Source: Streptomyces coryli
Lineage (GTDB): Bacteria; Actinomycetota; Actinomycetes; Streptomycetales; Streptomycetaceae
Direction: 5' to 3'
Length of the DNA stretch: 47,623 nucleotides
NCBI RefSeq assembly: GCF_011044975.1
Contig: NZ_JAAKZV010000035.1
Location: 1 to 47,623 of the forward strand
Of this stretch, positions 40,711 to 47,623 are shown in pieces (position 1 is the stretch's first letter; every line of letters starts with the position of its first letter). The notes beneath the pieces were generated by a model. It had not been told where the DNA came from. It searched no databases and was given only the letters and a program-made list of their open reading frames with translations. A program made the position numbers and the translations under genes.

Positions 40711-41966
40711 TTCCGCGGGCGGTGGGCCGGTCGCTCGGGTCCGTCGCGATCGACCGGCGGCCGCTGGCCGTCCCGGCTTTCCGGCGGCTGTGGATGGCCT
40801 CGACGGTCTGCGCCATCGGTGGGTCGTTCAGTGTGGCGGCGGTCCCGGCGCAGCTGTTCGCCGTGAGCGGGTCGTCGGCGGCCGTGGGGGCCGCGGGCGC
40901 GGTGTCGTTCGGCGCGCTGGTCGTGGCCGCGCTCTGGGCCGGGGCGGCGGCGGATGTCCGGGACCGGCGGAGCGTGCTGCTGGCCGCCAACTGCGGGCTC
41001 GCGGCGACGTATGCCGCGCTGGGGGCGTACGCGGTCGTGGGCGGCCGGTCGATGGCGGTGCTGATGGTGCTGGTGGGCTGTCAGGGGCTCGCCTACGGGG
41101 CGATCATGACCACCATGGGAGCGGCGGTGCCGCGGCTCGTCCCGGTGGAGCTGCTGCCGGCGGCCAACGCCCTGACCTCGCTGGTGCGTTACACCGGCGC
41201 CGTGCTCGGACCGCTGCTGGCGGGGATGCTGCTGCCGGTCGTCGGCGTCGGCACGCTGTATCTGTGCGACGCCGTGGCGCTGCTGGCGGTCGTACGGGCC
41301 GTGGTGCGGCTGCCGCCGCTGCGGCCGCGGTCGTCCGTCCCGTACGAGGTCGGGCTGCGGCACATCACCGCAGGCTTCCGCTATCTGGCGCGCAGCCGGC
41401 TGCTGGTGGCCGTGCTGGGCGTGGACCTCGCGGCGATGGTCCTCGGCATGCCGGTCGCGCTCTTCCCGGAACTCGCGCGAGACGTCTACGGCGGACCGGC
41501 GGGCGGCGGCCCCGCACTGGGGCTGCTCCTCGCCGCGTATCCGGTGGGGGTCTGCTGCGTCGGCCTGCTGTCGGGGACCTTCACCCGCGCGCGGCGGCAC
41601 GGCGCGGTCATGGCGGGGGCGGCCCTGGCATGGGGTGGCACGGTCGTGGTCCTGGGACTCGCCGCCGAGCTGTGGCTCGCGCTCGCCGCGCTCGTCCTCG
41701 GCGGGGCGGTGAACTTCCTGCTCAGCACCTTCCGTAACGCCATCACCCAGGCGCATACGGACGACGCCGTGCGCGGCCGGGTGCAGGGGGCGCTGACGGT
41801 GGTGCTCATCGGAGGGCCGCAGCTGGCCAACTTCCTGCACGGAGCCGCCGGTTCGCTCCTCGGCCCGCGCGCGGCGATCTCCGGCGGCGGGGTGCTGACG
41901 ATGCTCGCCGTCGCGGTGATCGTACGGGCGGTGCCGGAGCTGCGCCGCTATCGCGCGGACAGCTGA
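40707..41966 (+). CDS. MFS transporter
   Basis: A 419-aa exporter with about twelve spans, related to the enterobactin exporter/MFS_3 type. PAFRRLWMASTVCAIGGSFS is the typical N-terminus and AADVRDRRSVLLAAN is the motif A loop. GTG 40707 overlaps the stop of the MerR-PP2C gene, so expression is coupled. It ends 1 bp from the convergent 78-aa gene. Substrate unknown. Confidence 0.85.
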   Translation: MIPRAVGRSLGSVAIDRRPLAVPAFRRLWMASTVCAIGGSFSVAAVPAQLFAVSGSSAAVGAAGAVSFGALVVAALWAGAAADVRDRRSVLLAANCGLAATYAALGAYAVVGGRSMAVLMVLVGCQGLAYGAIMTTMGAAVPRLVPVELLPAANALTSLVRYTGAVLGPLLAGMLLPVVGVGTLYLCDAVALLAVVRAVVRLPPLRPRSSVPYEVGLRHITAGFRYLARSRLLVAVLGVDLAAMVLGMPVALFPELARDVYGGPAGGGPALGLLLAAYPVGVCCVGLLSGTFTRARRHGAVMAGAALAWGGTVVVLGLAAELWLALAALVLGGAVNFLLSTFRNAITQAHTDDAVRGRVQGALTVVLIGGPQLANFLHGAAGSLLGPRAAISGGGVLTMLAVAVIVRAVPELRRYRADS

Positions 41967-41967
41967 G

Positions 41968-42204
41968 TCACCCCTCGGAAGACGGGAAGCGGCGGACCAG
42001 ATTGCCGCCGAGCTCCACCGCGAGCCCGCCCAGGTCGCCGCCCACATACCGGCCTAGGCGCAGCAGCAGCTCGGCCGCCGCGTGCGCCTCCGTCAGGGAC
42101 AGCAGCGGAGGGGCCTGCGGCCCGGTCTCCGTACGGTTGATCAGCTCGCGCAGGCGGGCGATGTCGTCCGCGGAGCCCAGCAGGGATTCATCGCTCGTGC
42201 TCAT
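41968..42204 (-). CDS. small hypothetical protein, 78 aa
   Basis: A 78-aa soluble protein with an acidic N-terminal helix (ESLLGSADDIARLRELINR) and a second helix (TEAHAAAELLLRLGRYVGG). It begins at ATG 42204. No family, signal or membrane segment is recognised. Codon usage is GC-biased at third positions. It diverges from the Nudix gene and converges on the MFS gene. Confidence 0.6.
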   Translation of the reverse strand: MSTSDESLLGSADDIARLRELINRTETGPQAPPLLSLTEAHAAAELLLRLGRYVGGDLGGLAVELGGNLVRRFPSSEG

Positions 42205-42323
42205 GATCGCCCAACGTACACAGCCGCACTGACATAGGGTGCGGCGGGCCCGCGGAAGTGGCGCGGGTTTCCCGCGGAGGGTGTTGCGGGCAACTCCAAT
42301 ACGGCGACCGGAGGGGGACGAGC

Positions 42324-43274
42324 GTGATCGTGTGGCTGAACGGGGTTCCGGGCACGAGGCAGCGCGCGGTGGCGGAGGCGCTGGTCGAGGCGATGCCGGG
42401 GTCCACGCTGTACGAGCCCGAGCTGATCGCGGGCGGGCTGCGGATGATGCTGCCGGAGAAGCAGTACGAGTCGCTCGCCGACCTCCGCGAACTGCCTGCC
42501 TGGCGGCGGCTCGTCGTCGACACCGCGGCCGCGCTGCTCGCGCAGATGGGCGGCGGCGCGCTGATCGTGCCGATGACCCTCGTCAGCCAGGCGTACCGGG
42601 ACGAGATCTTCGGCGGGCTGGCGGCCCGCAGCATCGCCGTACGACATGTGCTGCTGCGCCCCGAGGAAACGGTTCTGCGCGAGCATCGGATGCCCGCCTG
42701 GGTGCGGGCCGAGGCGTACGCCGTCGACGCGGGGCGGCGCGATCCCGCGGAGGTCGCCGACGAGCTCGCGGCCGCGCTGTCGTCCGGCGCCGGGGACTGC
42801 GGGATCGTGCAGACGCCGGAGCCGACCGGGGAGACCGTGGCCGCCGGCGTGCTGCTCTTCGACGAGGAGGAGCGGGTGCTGCTGGTCGACCCGACCTACA
42901 AGCCGGGGTGGGAGTTCCCCGGCGGCGTCGTCGAGCGCGGTGAGTCGCCCGCACGCGCGGGCGTGCGCGAGGTGGCGGAGGAGCTCGGCATCGAGCTCGA
43001 CGGGCTGCCGCGGCTGCTGGTCGTCGACTGGGAGCCGCCCGTGCCGCCGCGGCACGGCGGGCTGCGGCTGCTCTTCGACGGCGGTCTGCTGGACGCCGGG
43101 CGGCGGGAGCGGGTGCTGCTGCCCGGACCCGAGCTGCGCGCCTGGCGGTTCGCCTCCGAGGCGGAGGCGGAGTCGCTGCTGCCGCCGGTCCGCTACACCC
43201 GGCTGCGGTGGGCGCTGCGCGCCCGGGCGCGGGCGACGGCGCTCAACCTCGAGGCCGGGGTGCCGGTCGGGTAG
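42324..43274 (+). CDS. Nudix hydrolase fused to a degenerate P-loop domain
   Basis: A 316-aa two-domain protein. Residues 1-165 resemble small P-loop kinases/chloramphenicol-phosphotransferase-like proteins of streptomycetes (VIVWLNG start, conserved HRMPAWV), but the Walker A position reads GVPGTRQR, without the Lys-Ser/Thr needed to bind phosphate. Residues about 170-310 are a Nudix domain with a complete box, GGVVERGESPARAGVREVAEE with LG following, which hydrolyses nucleoside-diphosphate-linked compounds. GTG 42324 follows GGAGGGGG. The N-terminal domain may bind substrate or act as a regulator. Confidence 0.85.
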   Translation: MIVWLNGVPGTRQRAVAEALVEAMPGSTLYEPELIAGGLRMMLPEKQYESLADLRELPAWRRLVVDTAAALLAQMGGGALIVPMTLVSQAYRDEIFGGLAARSIAVRHVLLRPEETVLREHRMPAWVRAEAYAVDAGRRDPAEVADELAAALSSGAGDCGIVQTPEPTGETVAAGVLLFDEEERVLLVDPTYKPGWEFPGGVVERGESPARAGVREVAEELGIELDGLPRLLVVDWEPPVPPRHGGLRLLFDGGLLDAGRRERVLLPGPELRAWRFASEAEAESLLPPVRYTRLRWALRARARATALNLEAGVPVG

Positions 43275-43419
43275 CCGGCCGTCTCCTTTATCTGCCGAGC
43301 CGCACCGATGGGCTAGGAAATGCCCCATTCAGCACACTCTGAGTGCGTGTCGGTGCTTTCGTCTGCATAGCGTCTGTGCCAGTAGCGATTCACTGGTTCG
43401 GAAAGAGGATGCGGTTGTG

Positions 43420-44124
43420 ATGCGGACGATATGCACGGCGGTGACGGCCACGGCGCTGGCCGCGCTGGCCGTCGGGGTGGCGGCGCCGGAGGCGGCGGGG
43501 CAGGACGGCGACATCACCTCTTTCGGCTATTCGGTGTCCCCGAAGAAGGTGAAGGCCGGCGGCCAGGTCGACCTCACCGTCCAGGACTGCACGGAGCACG
43601 AGGCCACCGCCCGCTCCGGCATTTTCGACCGTACGACCCTCGGTATGCCCGGCGCCGTGCAGAGCGCCCGGGTCACCGTGGACTGGGAGGCCAAGCCCGG
43701 CGCCCAGTACACCGTCATCTTCACCTGCGGCAAGGAGACCGGCCGCTCGACGATCACGGTCTCCGGCACGAGCAGCGGCAGCGCCTCGCCGGAGCCGACC
43801 AGCCGGCCGCCGCAGTCCGGATCCACCTCCCGGCCCAGGTCGTCCGGCAGCGCCACCCCTGCTGCTCCGGGCGCAGGCACGCGCACCACCCCCGCGCCGT
43901 CCGGGACCACCCGCGCACCGTCCGGGTCCACCGCCGCGCCCGCCGCACCCTCGGGGTCGGCCACCGCGCAGCCCGCCGTGCCGTCCGCCCCCGCCCGGGG
44001 TGGGCTCGGCGGCTCGCAGGGCGACGGGCGCTATCTGGTCGCGACCGGTTCGGCATTGAGCTCCGCCGCACTCGCGGTGGGTGTGCTGACGTACTGCAGA
44101 CGGCGGGCTGATCAGCGCCGCTAG
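43420..44124 (+). CDS. surface protein with LVATG sorting-type tail
   Basis: A 234-aa exported protein. A signal peptide (about residues 1-26) precedes a roughly 90-residue beta-rich domain with two cysteines (VQDCTE, IFTCGKE), then an 85-residue Ser/Thr/Pro/Ala-rich wall-spanning linker. The end is Leu206-Val-Ala-Thr-Gly210, a hydrophobic span (SALSSAALAVGVLTY) and basic residues CRRRADQRR: the layout of an LPxTG/LAxTG sortase substrate. ATG 43420 follows AAAGAGGA by about 10 nt. A class F sortase gene starts 81 bp downstream, so sortase-dependent anchoring is likely. Confidence 0.8.
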   Translation: MRTICTAVTATALAALAVGVAAPEAAGQDGDITSFGYSVSPKKVKAGGQVDLTVQDCTEHEATARSGIFDRTTLGMPGAVQSARVTVDWEAKPGAQYTVIFTCGKETGRSTITVSGTSSGSASPEPTSRPPQSGSTSRPRSSGSATPAAPGAGTRTTPAPSGTTRAPSGSTAAPAAPSGSATAQPAVPSAPARGGLGGSQGDGRYLVATGSALSSAALAVGVLTYCRRRADQRR

Positions 44125-44205
44125 GGCATGTCCGTCCGCATGTGGGCGCGGCGCCTCGGATCCGGGGCGCCGCGCTCGCCGAACTCAACGAACGGTGAAC
44201 CAGCC

Positions 44206-44841
44206 ATGACCCGGCACATACCCGGGGCCGCGCGGCCCGCGCGTGGCTACCTCCCCACGATGGCCGTGCTGCTGTGCGCCTTCTTCGCCGGCCTCGGCAT
44301 GATCGTCAGCGGTCTCGGCGGGAGCGACGGGCCGCCGCGCCCGACGGGTGCCGACGGCGCCGGCCCGCGGCCGCACGAGCCGCTGCCGCCCGCGCGGCCC
44401 GCCCAGGTCCGTATCCCCGCCGTCGGCGTCGACGCGCCGCTGATGGCGACCGGACTCGACGAGGCCGGCTGGGTCGCGGCGCCGCCGGCGAACGTGAAGA
44501 ACCTCGCCGGCTGGTACCGCGGCGCCACCGCGCCCGGCGCGAACGGCACCGCGATCATCGTCGGCCACGTCGACAACCGCGTCGGGCCCGCGGTCTTCTA
44601 CAACGCCGGCAAGCTCAAGCCCGGCACCACGATCCAGATCGACCGCAAGGACGGCCGCACCGCGGTCTTCTCCGTCTACCGGGTGCGGCTCTACTCGGTC
44701 GACAACTTCCCGGCCAAGAAGGTCTACGGCCGCAACGGCATGCCCGAGCTGCGGCTGCTCACCTGCGGCGGGAAGTACGTGCCCGGGCAGGGCTACGAGG
44801 CGAACACCGTCGTCTACGCCCGGCTGACCGGCGTGCGCTGA
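44206..44841 (+). CDS. class F sortase
   Basis: A 211-aa membrane-anchored transpeptidase. One N-terminal span (about residues 15-35) and a Pro-rich linker precede the sortase barrel, which starts RIPAVGVDAPLMATGLDEAGW. The catalytic His is in IIVGHVDN, Cys in RLLTCGGKY, and the Arg follows in the last strand (VYARL). Class F is the short actinobacterial type. ATG 44206 is used. It lies directly after a gene for a protein with a sorting-type tail, its likely substrate. Confidence 0.9.
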   Translation: MTRHIPGAARPARGYLPTMAVLLCAFFAGLGMIVSGLGGSDGPPRPTGADGAGPRPHEPLPPARPAQVRIPAVGVDAPLMATGLDEAGWVAAPPANVKNLAGWYRGATAPGANGTAIIVGHVDNRVGPAVFYNAGKLKPGTTIQIDRKDGRTAVFSVYRVRLYSVDNFPAKKVYGRNGMPELRLLTCGGKYVPGQGYEANTVVYARLTGVR

Positions 44842-44853
44842 GGCCGTGCGGCG

Positions 44854-46224
44854 TCAGTTGCGCGCGGCCGCGTACTTCTGCAGGAACAGCGCCTCCGTGA
44901 GCGTCAGTTGCCGCAGCTCCGCCGGCGAGACGCTCTCGTTCGGGGCGTGGATCTGCGCCTCCGGCTCGCTGAGACCGATCAGCAGGATCTCGGCCTTCGG
45001 GTAGAGCGTGGCGAGGGTGTTGCACAGCGGGATCGAGCCGCCCTGGCCCGCGGCCTGCATCTCCTCACCCGGGTACGCCTCCGCCATGGCCTCCGCCATC
45101 GCCGCGTACGCCGGGCTGGAGGTGTCGGCCAGGAAGGGCTGGCCCTGTCCGACCTGCGTCGTGGAGACCTTCGCGCCCCAGGGGGTGTGGGACTCGATGT
45201 GCGTGCGCAGCAGCTGGGTGGCCTCGGCGGCGTCCGTGCCGGGCGGCACCCGCAGCGAGATCAGCGCCCGCGCCCGGGACTGTACGGACGGCGTGGCGCC
45301 GCTGACCGGCGGGCAGTCGATGCCGATGACGGTGACGGCCGGCTTGGACCAGATCCGGCCCGCGATGCCGCCGGAGCCGGTCAGCTCCACGCCGTCGAGC
45401 ACCTTGGCGTCCTTGCGGAACTGCTCCTCGTCGTACGCGATGCCGTCCCACTCGCCGCCCGCGCCCAGGCCCTCGATGGTCGTCGAACCGTCGGCGGCGC
45501 GGGTCGAGTCGAGGGTGCGGATCAGCGCGGCGAGGGCGTCGGGGGCGGCGCCGCCGAACTGGCCCGAGTGCAGATTGCCGGCCAGCGTCTCCACCTCGAT
45601 CTGCACCAGCGTCATGCCGCGCAGCGAGGCGGTGACAGTGGGCAGGCCGACGCGGAAGTTGCCGGAGTCGCCGATCACGATCGCGTCGGCGGCGAGCAGC
45701 TCGGGGTGGGCCTCGGCGTAGCGCTCCAGGCCGCCGGTGCCCTGCTCTTCGGAGCCCTCCGCGATGAACTTCACCCCGACCGGGATGCCGCCGTGCTCCT
45801 TGAGCGCGCGGAGCGCGGCCAGGTGCATGACGATGCCGCCCTTGCAGTCGGCGGAGCCGCGGCCGTACCAGCGGCCGTCGCGCTCGACCAGCTCGAACGG
45901 CGGGGTGGCCCAGGCGTCCTCGTCGAGCGGCGGCTGGACGTCGTAGTGGGCGTAGAGGAGGACGACGGGGGCGCCCTCGGGGCCGGGCAGGTAGCCGTAC
46001 ACCGACTGGGTGCCGTCCGGGGTGTCGAGCAGCGCGACGTCCTGGAAGCCCTCGGCGCGCAGCGCGCCGGCGACCCAGTTGGCCGCGCCCTCGCTCTCGC
46101 TCCGCGGGAACTGCTCGAAGTCGGCCACCGACCGGAACGCCACCAGCTCGGCAAGCTCGTCTCGCGCACGGTCCTGCAGCGCGGCGACGGTCGCGACGAG
46201 CTGATCGTTCTGGGCGGTGGTCAT
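44854..46224 (-). CDS. M20 family dipeptidase
   Basis: A 456-aa zinc aminoacylase/dipeptidase. Metal ligands are seen in LLYAHYDVQPP, RGSADCKGG and EGSEEQGTGG (catalytic Glu-Glu), with IGDSGN and the final IHAPNESV. The middle dimerisation domain begins near MTLVQIEVET. There is no signal peptide, so it acts in the cytoplasm on dipeptides or N-acyl amino acids. ATG 46224 follows AAGGAG by 8 nt. It converges on the sortase gene with 12 bp between. Confidence 0.92.
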   Translation of the reverse strand: MTTAQNDQLVATVAALQDRARDELAELVAFRSVADFEQFPRSESEGAANWVAGALRAEGFQDVALLDTPDGTQSVYGYLPGPEGAPVVLLYAHYDVQPPLDEDAWATPPFELVERDGRWYGRGSADCKGGIVMHLAALRALKEHGGIPVGVKFIAEGSEEQGTGGLERYAEAHPELLAADAIVIGDSGNFRVGLPTVTASLRGMTLVQIEVETLAGNLHSGQFGGAAPDALAALIRTLDSTRAADGSTTIEGLGAGGEWDGIAYDEEQFRKDAKVLDGVELTGSGGIAGRIWSKPAVTVIGIDCPPVSGATPSVQSRARALISLRVPPGTDAAEATQLLRTHIESHTPWGAKVSTTQVGQGQPFLADTSSPAYAAMAEAMAEAYPGEEMQAAGQGGSIPLCNTLATLYPKAEILLIGLSEPEAQIHAPNESVSPAELRQLTLTEALFLQKYAAARN

Positions 46225-46363
46225 GGGAACGCTCCTTCAGGTCACACCGTTGACGAGGTGGTATGCGGGATGCTGCCGATCCTGCCACAGCGGTTCGCCG
46301 CCATAGGATGCGGCAGTACGTACCGGACGGTAGGTGTGGGCGCGAGCGGGAACGGACTTCAAG

Positions 46364-47623
46364 GTGAGCAGCGACCAGGTGCAGGGCGGCGGCGAACACG
46401 AGCAGGAGGCGCCGGGCGGCGACGGCCGGGTGTGGGACGTCATCGTGGTCGGCGCGGGACCGGCCGGGGCGAGCGCCGCGCACGCCGCGGCGGCCGCCGG
46501 GCGGAGCGTGCTGCTGCTGGAGCGGGCCGAGCTGCCGCGCTACAAGACGTGCGGCGGCGGGATCATCGGCCCGTCGCGGGACGCGCTGCCGCCGGGCGTC
46601 GAGCTGCCGCTGAAGGACCGGGTGTCGGCGGTGACGTTCTCGTACCACGGCAAGCTCGCCCGGACCCGGAAAGCGCGGACGACGCTCTTCGGGCTGGTGA
46701 ACCGGGCCGAGTTCGACGAGCTGCTGGTGGAGGCGGCGGTCAAGGCGGGCGCGGAGCTGCGTACCGGGGCGACGGTGGCGCGGGTGGAGCAGCACGGCGA
46801 GAACGTGCCGGACCGGCGGACCGCGGCCGTGGTGCTGGCCGACGGGGAGACGGTGCTGGGGCGGGCCGTGGTCGGCGCGGACGGCAGCGCCTCGCGGATC
46901 GGCTCGCATGTGGGCGTGAAGCTGGAGCAGGCGGATCTGGGTCTCGAGGCGGAGATTCCGGTGCCGGCGGAGGTCGCCGAGGACTGGCGGGGGCGGGTGC
47001 TGATCGACTGGGGGCCGCTGCCGGGGTCGTACGGGTGGGTGTTCCCCAAGGGCGACACGCTGACGGTCGGGGTGATCGCCCCCAAGGGCGAGGGCGCGGC
47101 GACCAAGCAGTATCTGGAGGACTTCATCGCGCGGCAGGGGCTCGCGGGCTTCGAGCCGGAGGTCTCGTCGGGGCATCTGACGCGGTGCCGTACGCACAAC
47201 TCGCCGCTGTCGCGGGGGCGGGTGCTGGTGTGCGGGGACGCGGCCGGGCTGCTGGAGCCGTGGACGCGGGAGGGGATCTCCTTCGCGCTGCGGTCCGGGC
47301 GGATCGCGGGGGAGTGGGCGGTGCGGGTCGCGGAGGCGCAGGACGCCGTGGACGCGCGGCGGCAGGCGCTGAACTACGCCTTCGCGATCAAGGCGGGGCT
47401 CGGCGTGGAGATGGCGGTCGGGCGGCGGATGCTGGCGATCTTCGAACGCCGGCCCGGGGTGTTCCACGCGGCGCTGACCGGGGTGCGGCCGGCGTGGCGG
47501 ATCTTCGCGCAGTTCACGCGGGGGCAGGTGTCCATGGCGGATGTGCTGCGTACGCATCCGATGGTGCATCGGGCGCTGGCGGTGCTGGACCGGAAGGAGC
47601 GGGCGGAGCGGCCGGGGCGGCGG
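46364..47623 (+). CDS. geranylgeranyl reductase family FAD-dependent oxidoreductase (3' end outside window)
   Basis: At least 420 codons without a stop before the window ends. The FAD-binding fold is DVIVVGAGPAGASAAHAAAA near the N-terminus, with the substrate-side motif YKTCGGGI, then VVGADGSASRIG and the second FAD motif VLVCGDAAGLLEPWTREGIS. These are typical of geranylgeranyl reductases, which saturate isoprenoid chains of menaquinones or lipids. GTG 46364 is the start, behind a weak AAGG; about 25 unconserved residues precede the flavin motif. It is divergent from the M20 gene. Confidence 0.88.
   Translation, partial: MSSDQVQGGGEHEQEAPGGDGRVWDVIVVGAGPAGASAAHAAAAAGRSVLLLERAELPRYKTCGGGIIGPSRDALPPGVELPLKDRVSAVTFSYHGKLARTRKARTTLFGLVNRAEFDELLVEAAVKAGAELRTGATVARVEQHGENVPDRRTAAVVLADGETVLGRAVVGADGSASRIGSHVGVKLEQADLGLEAEIPVPAEVAEDWRGRVLIDWGPLPGSYGWVFPKGDTLTVGVIAPKGEGAATKQYLEDFIARQGLAGFEPEVSSGHLTRCRTHNSPLSRGRVLVCGDAAGLLEPWTREGISFALRSGRIAGEWAVRVAEAQDAVDARRQALNYAFAIKAGLGVEMAVGRRMLAIFERRPGVFHAALTGVRPAWRIFAQFTRGQVSMADVLRTHPMVHRALAVLDRKERAERPGRR

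Noticed and set aside
45065-47569. Minus-strand open frame of about 834 codons opposite the geranylgeranyl reductase gene and running across the M20 gene
   Set aside because: Rich in Pro/Arg/His without motif; both underlying genes have clear family signatures in their own frames.

Overview
The window is very GC-rich and gene-dense. It has GTG starts, Shine-Dalgarno (SD) sites of the GGAGG type, ATGA/GTGA overlaps, and families typical of streptomycetes: PucR-type regulators, DUF402, DUF2510, DUF5134, DUF6421, DUF6986, a class F sortase and an ABC sugar importer without its own ATPase. I read it as chromosome of a Streptomyces or close relative, mostly conserved rather than prophage or plasmid. 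I see no tRNA, rRNA, CRISPR array, transposase or integrase.

Layout. 1-3.9 kb: tail of an upstream gene, an MFS exporter, and two divergent PucR/CdaR-like regulators. 4-5.8 kb: a secreted polyester hydrolase of the cutinase/PETase type and a helical-repeat protein. 5.8-7.2 kb: a less GC-rich patch with phased 9-bp repeats, a 44-aa membrane protein, a 15-codon coupled leader and an HSP18-regulator-like protein; both longer genes carry the rare TTA (bldA) codon. 7.3-10.6 kb: HAD phosphatase, FUSC transporter, lactonase propeller. 10.6-15.4 kb, minus strand: a CbiX-like protein lacking its expected histidines, then the compact set propeller, ung, scramblase-like protein, BadF-type kinase. 15.4-17.5 kb: TetR regulator with operator, a gap holding three strong hairpins, DUF402, and an unknown protein behind a palindromic promoter. 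17.5-21.6 kb, minus strand: HAD, PAP2, M56 peptidase, DUF5134, VOC and GDPD.

21.9-25.2 kb is a tight operon DUF6421 - SDR - threonine aldolase. DUF6421 carries an HDxxH-x24-ExxxD pattern resembling a gluzincin metallopeptidase site. 25.2-29.6 kb: acyltransferase, thioredoxin, etfBA, DUF6986. 29.6-31.05 kb: Bcs1-like AAA ATPase. 31-38.9 kb is a sugar locus: LacI regulator and ROK kinase diverging over a perfect GACAACGTTGTC operator, a secreted GH27 alpha-galactosidase (with a TTA codon in its signal peptide), and a lipoprotein plus two permeases. A roughly 210-bp imperfect palindrome fills the space between the ROK kinase and alpha-galactosidase genes.

38.9-47.6 kb: a zinc-ribbon protein, a probable broken secreted-protein gene, a MerR-PP2C fusion coupled to an MFS exporter, a Nudix protein with a degenerate P-loop, a surface protein with an LVATG sorting-type tail beside a class F sortase, an M20 dipeptidase, and a geranylgeranyl-reductase-family flavoprotein that runs off the end.

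The best candidates for new biology are the DUF6421 operon, the long palindrome, the TTA-containing patch at 5.9-7.2 kb, the hairpin cluster at 16.1-16.3 kb, the MerR-PP2C fusion and the surface-protein/sortase pair. All calls come from reading the sequence; no database search was run.
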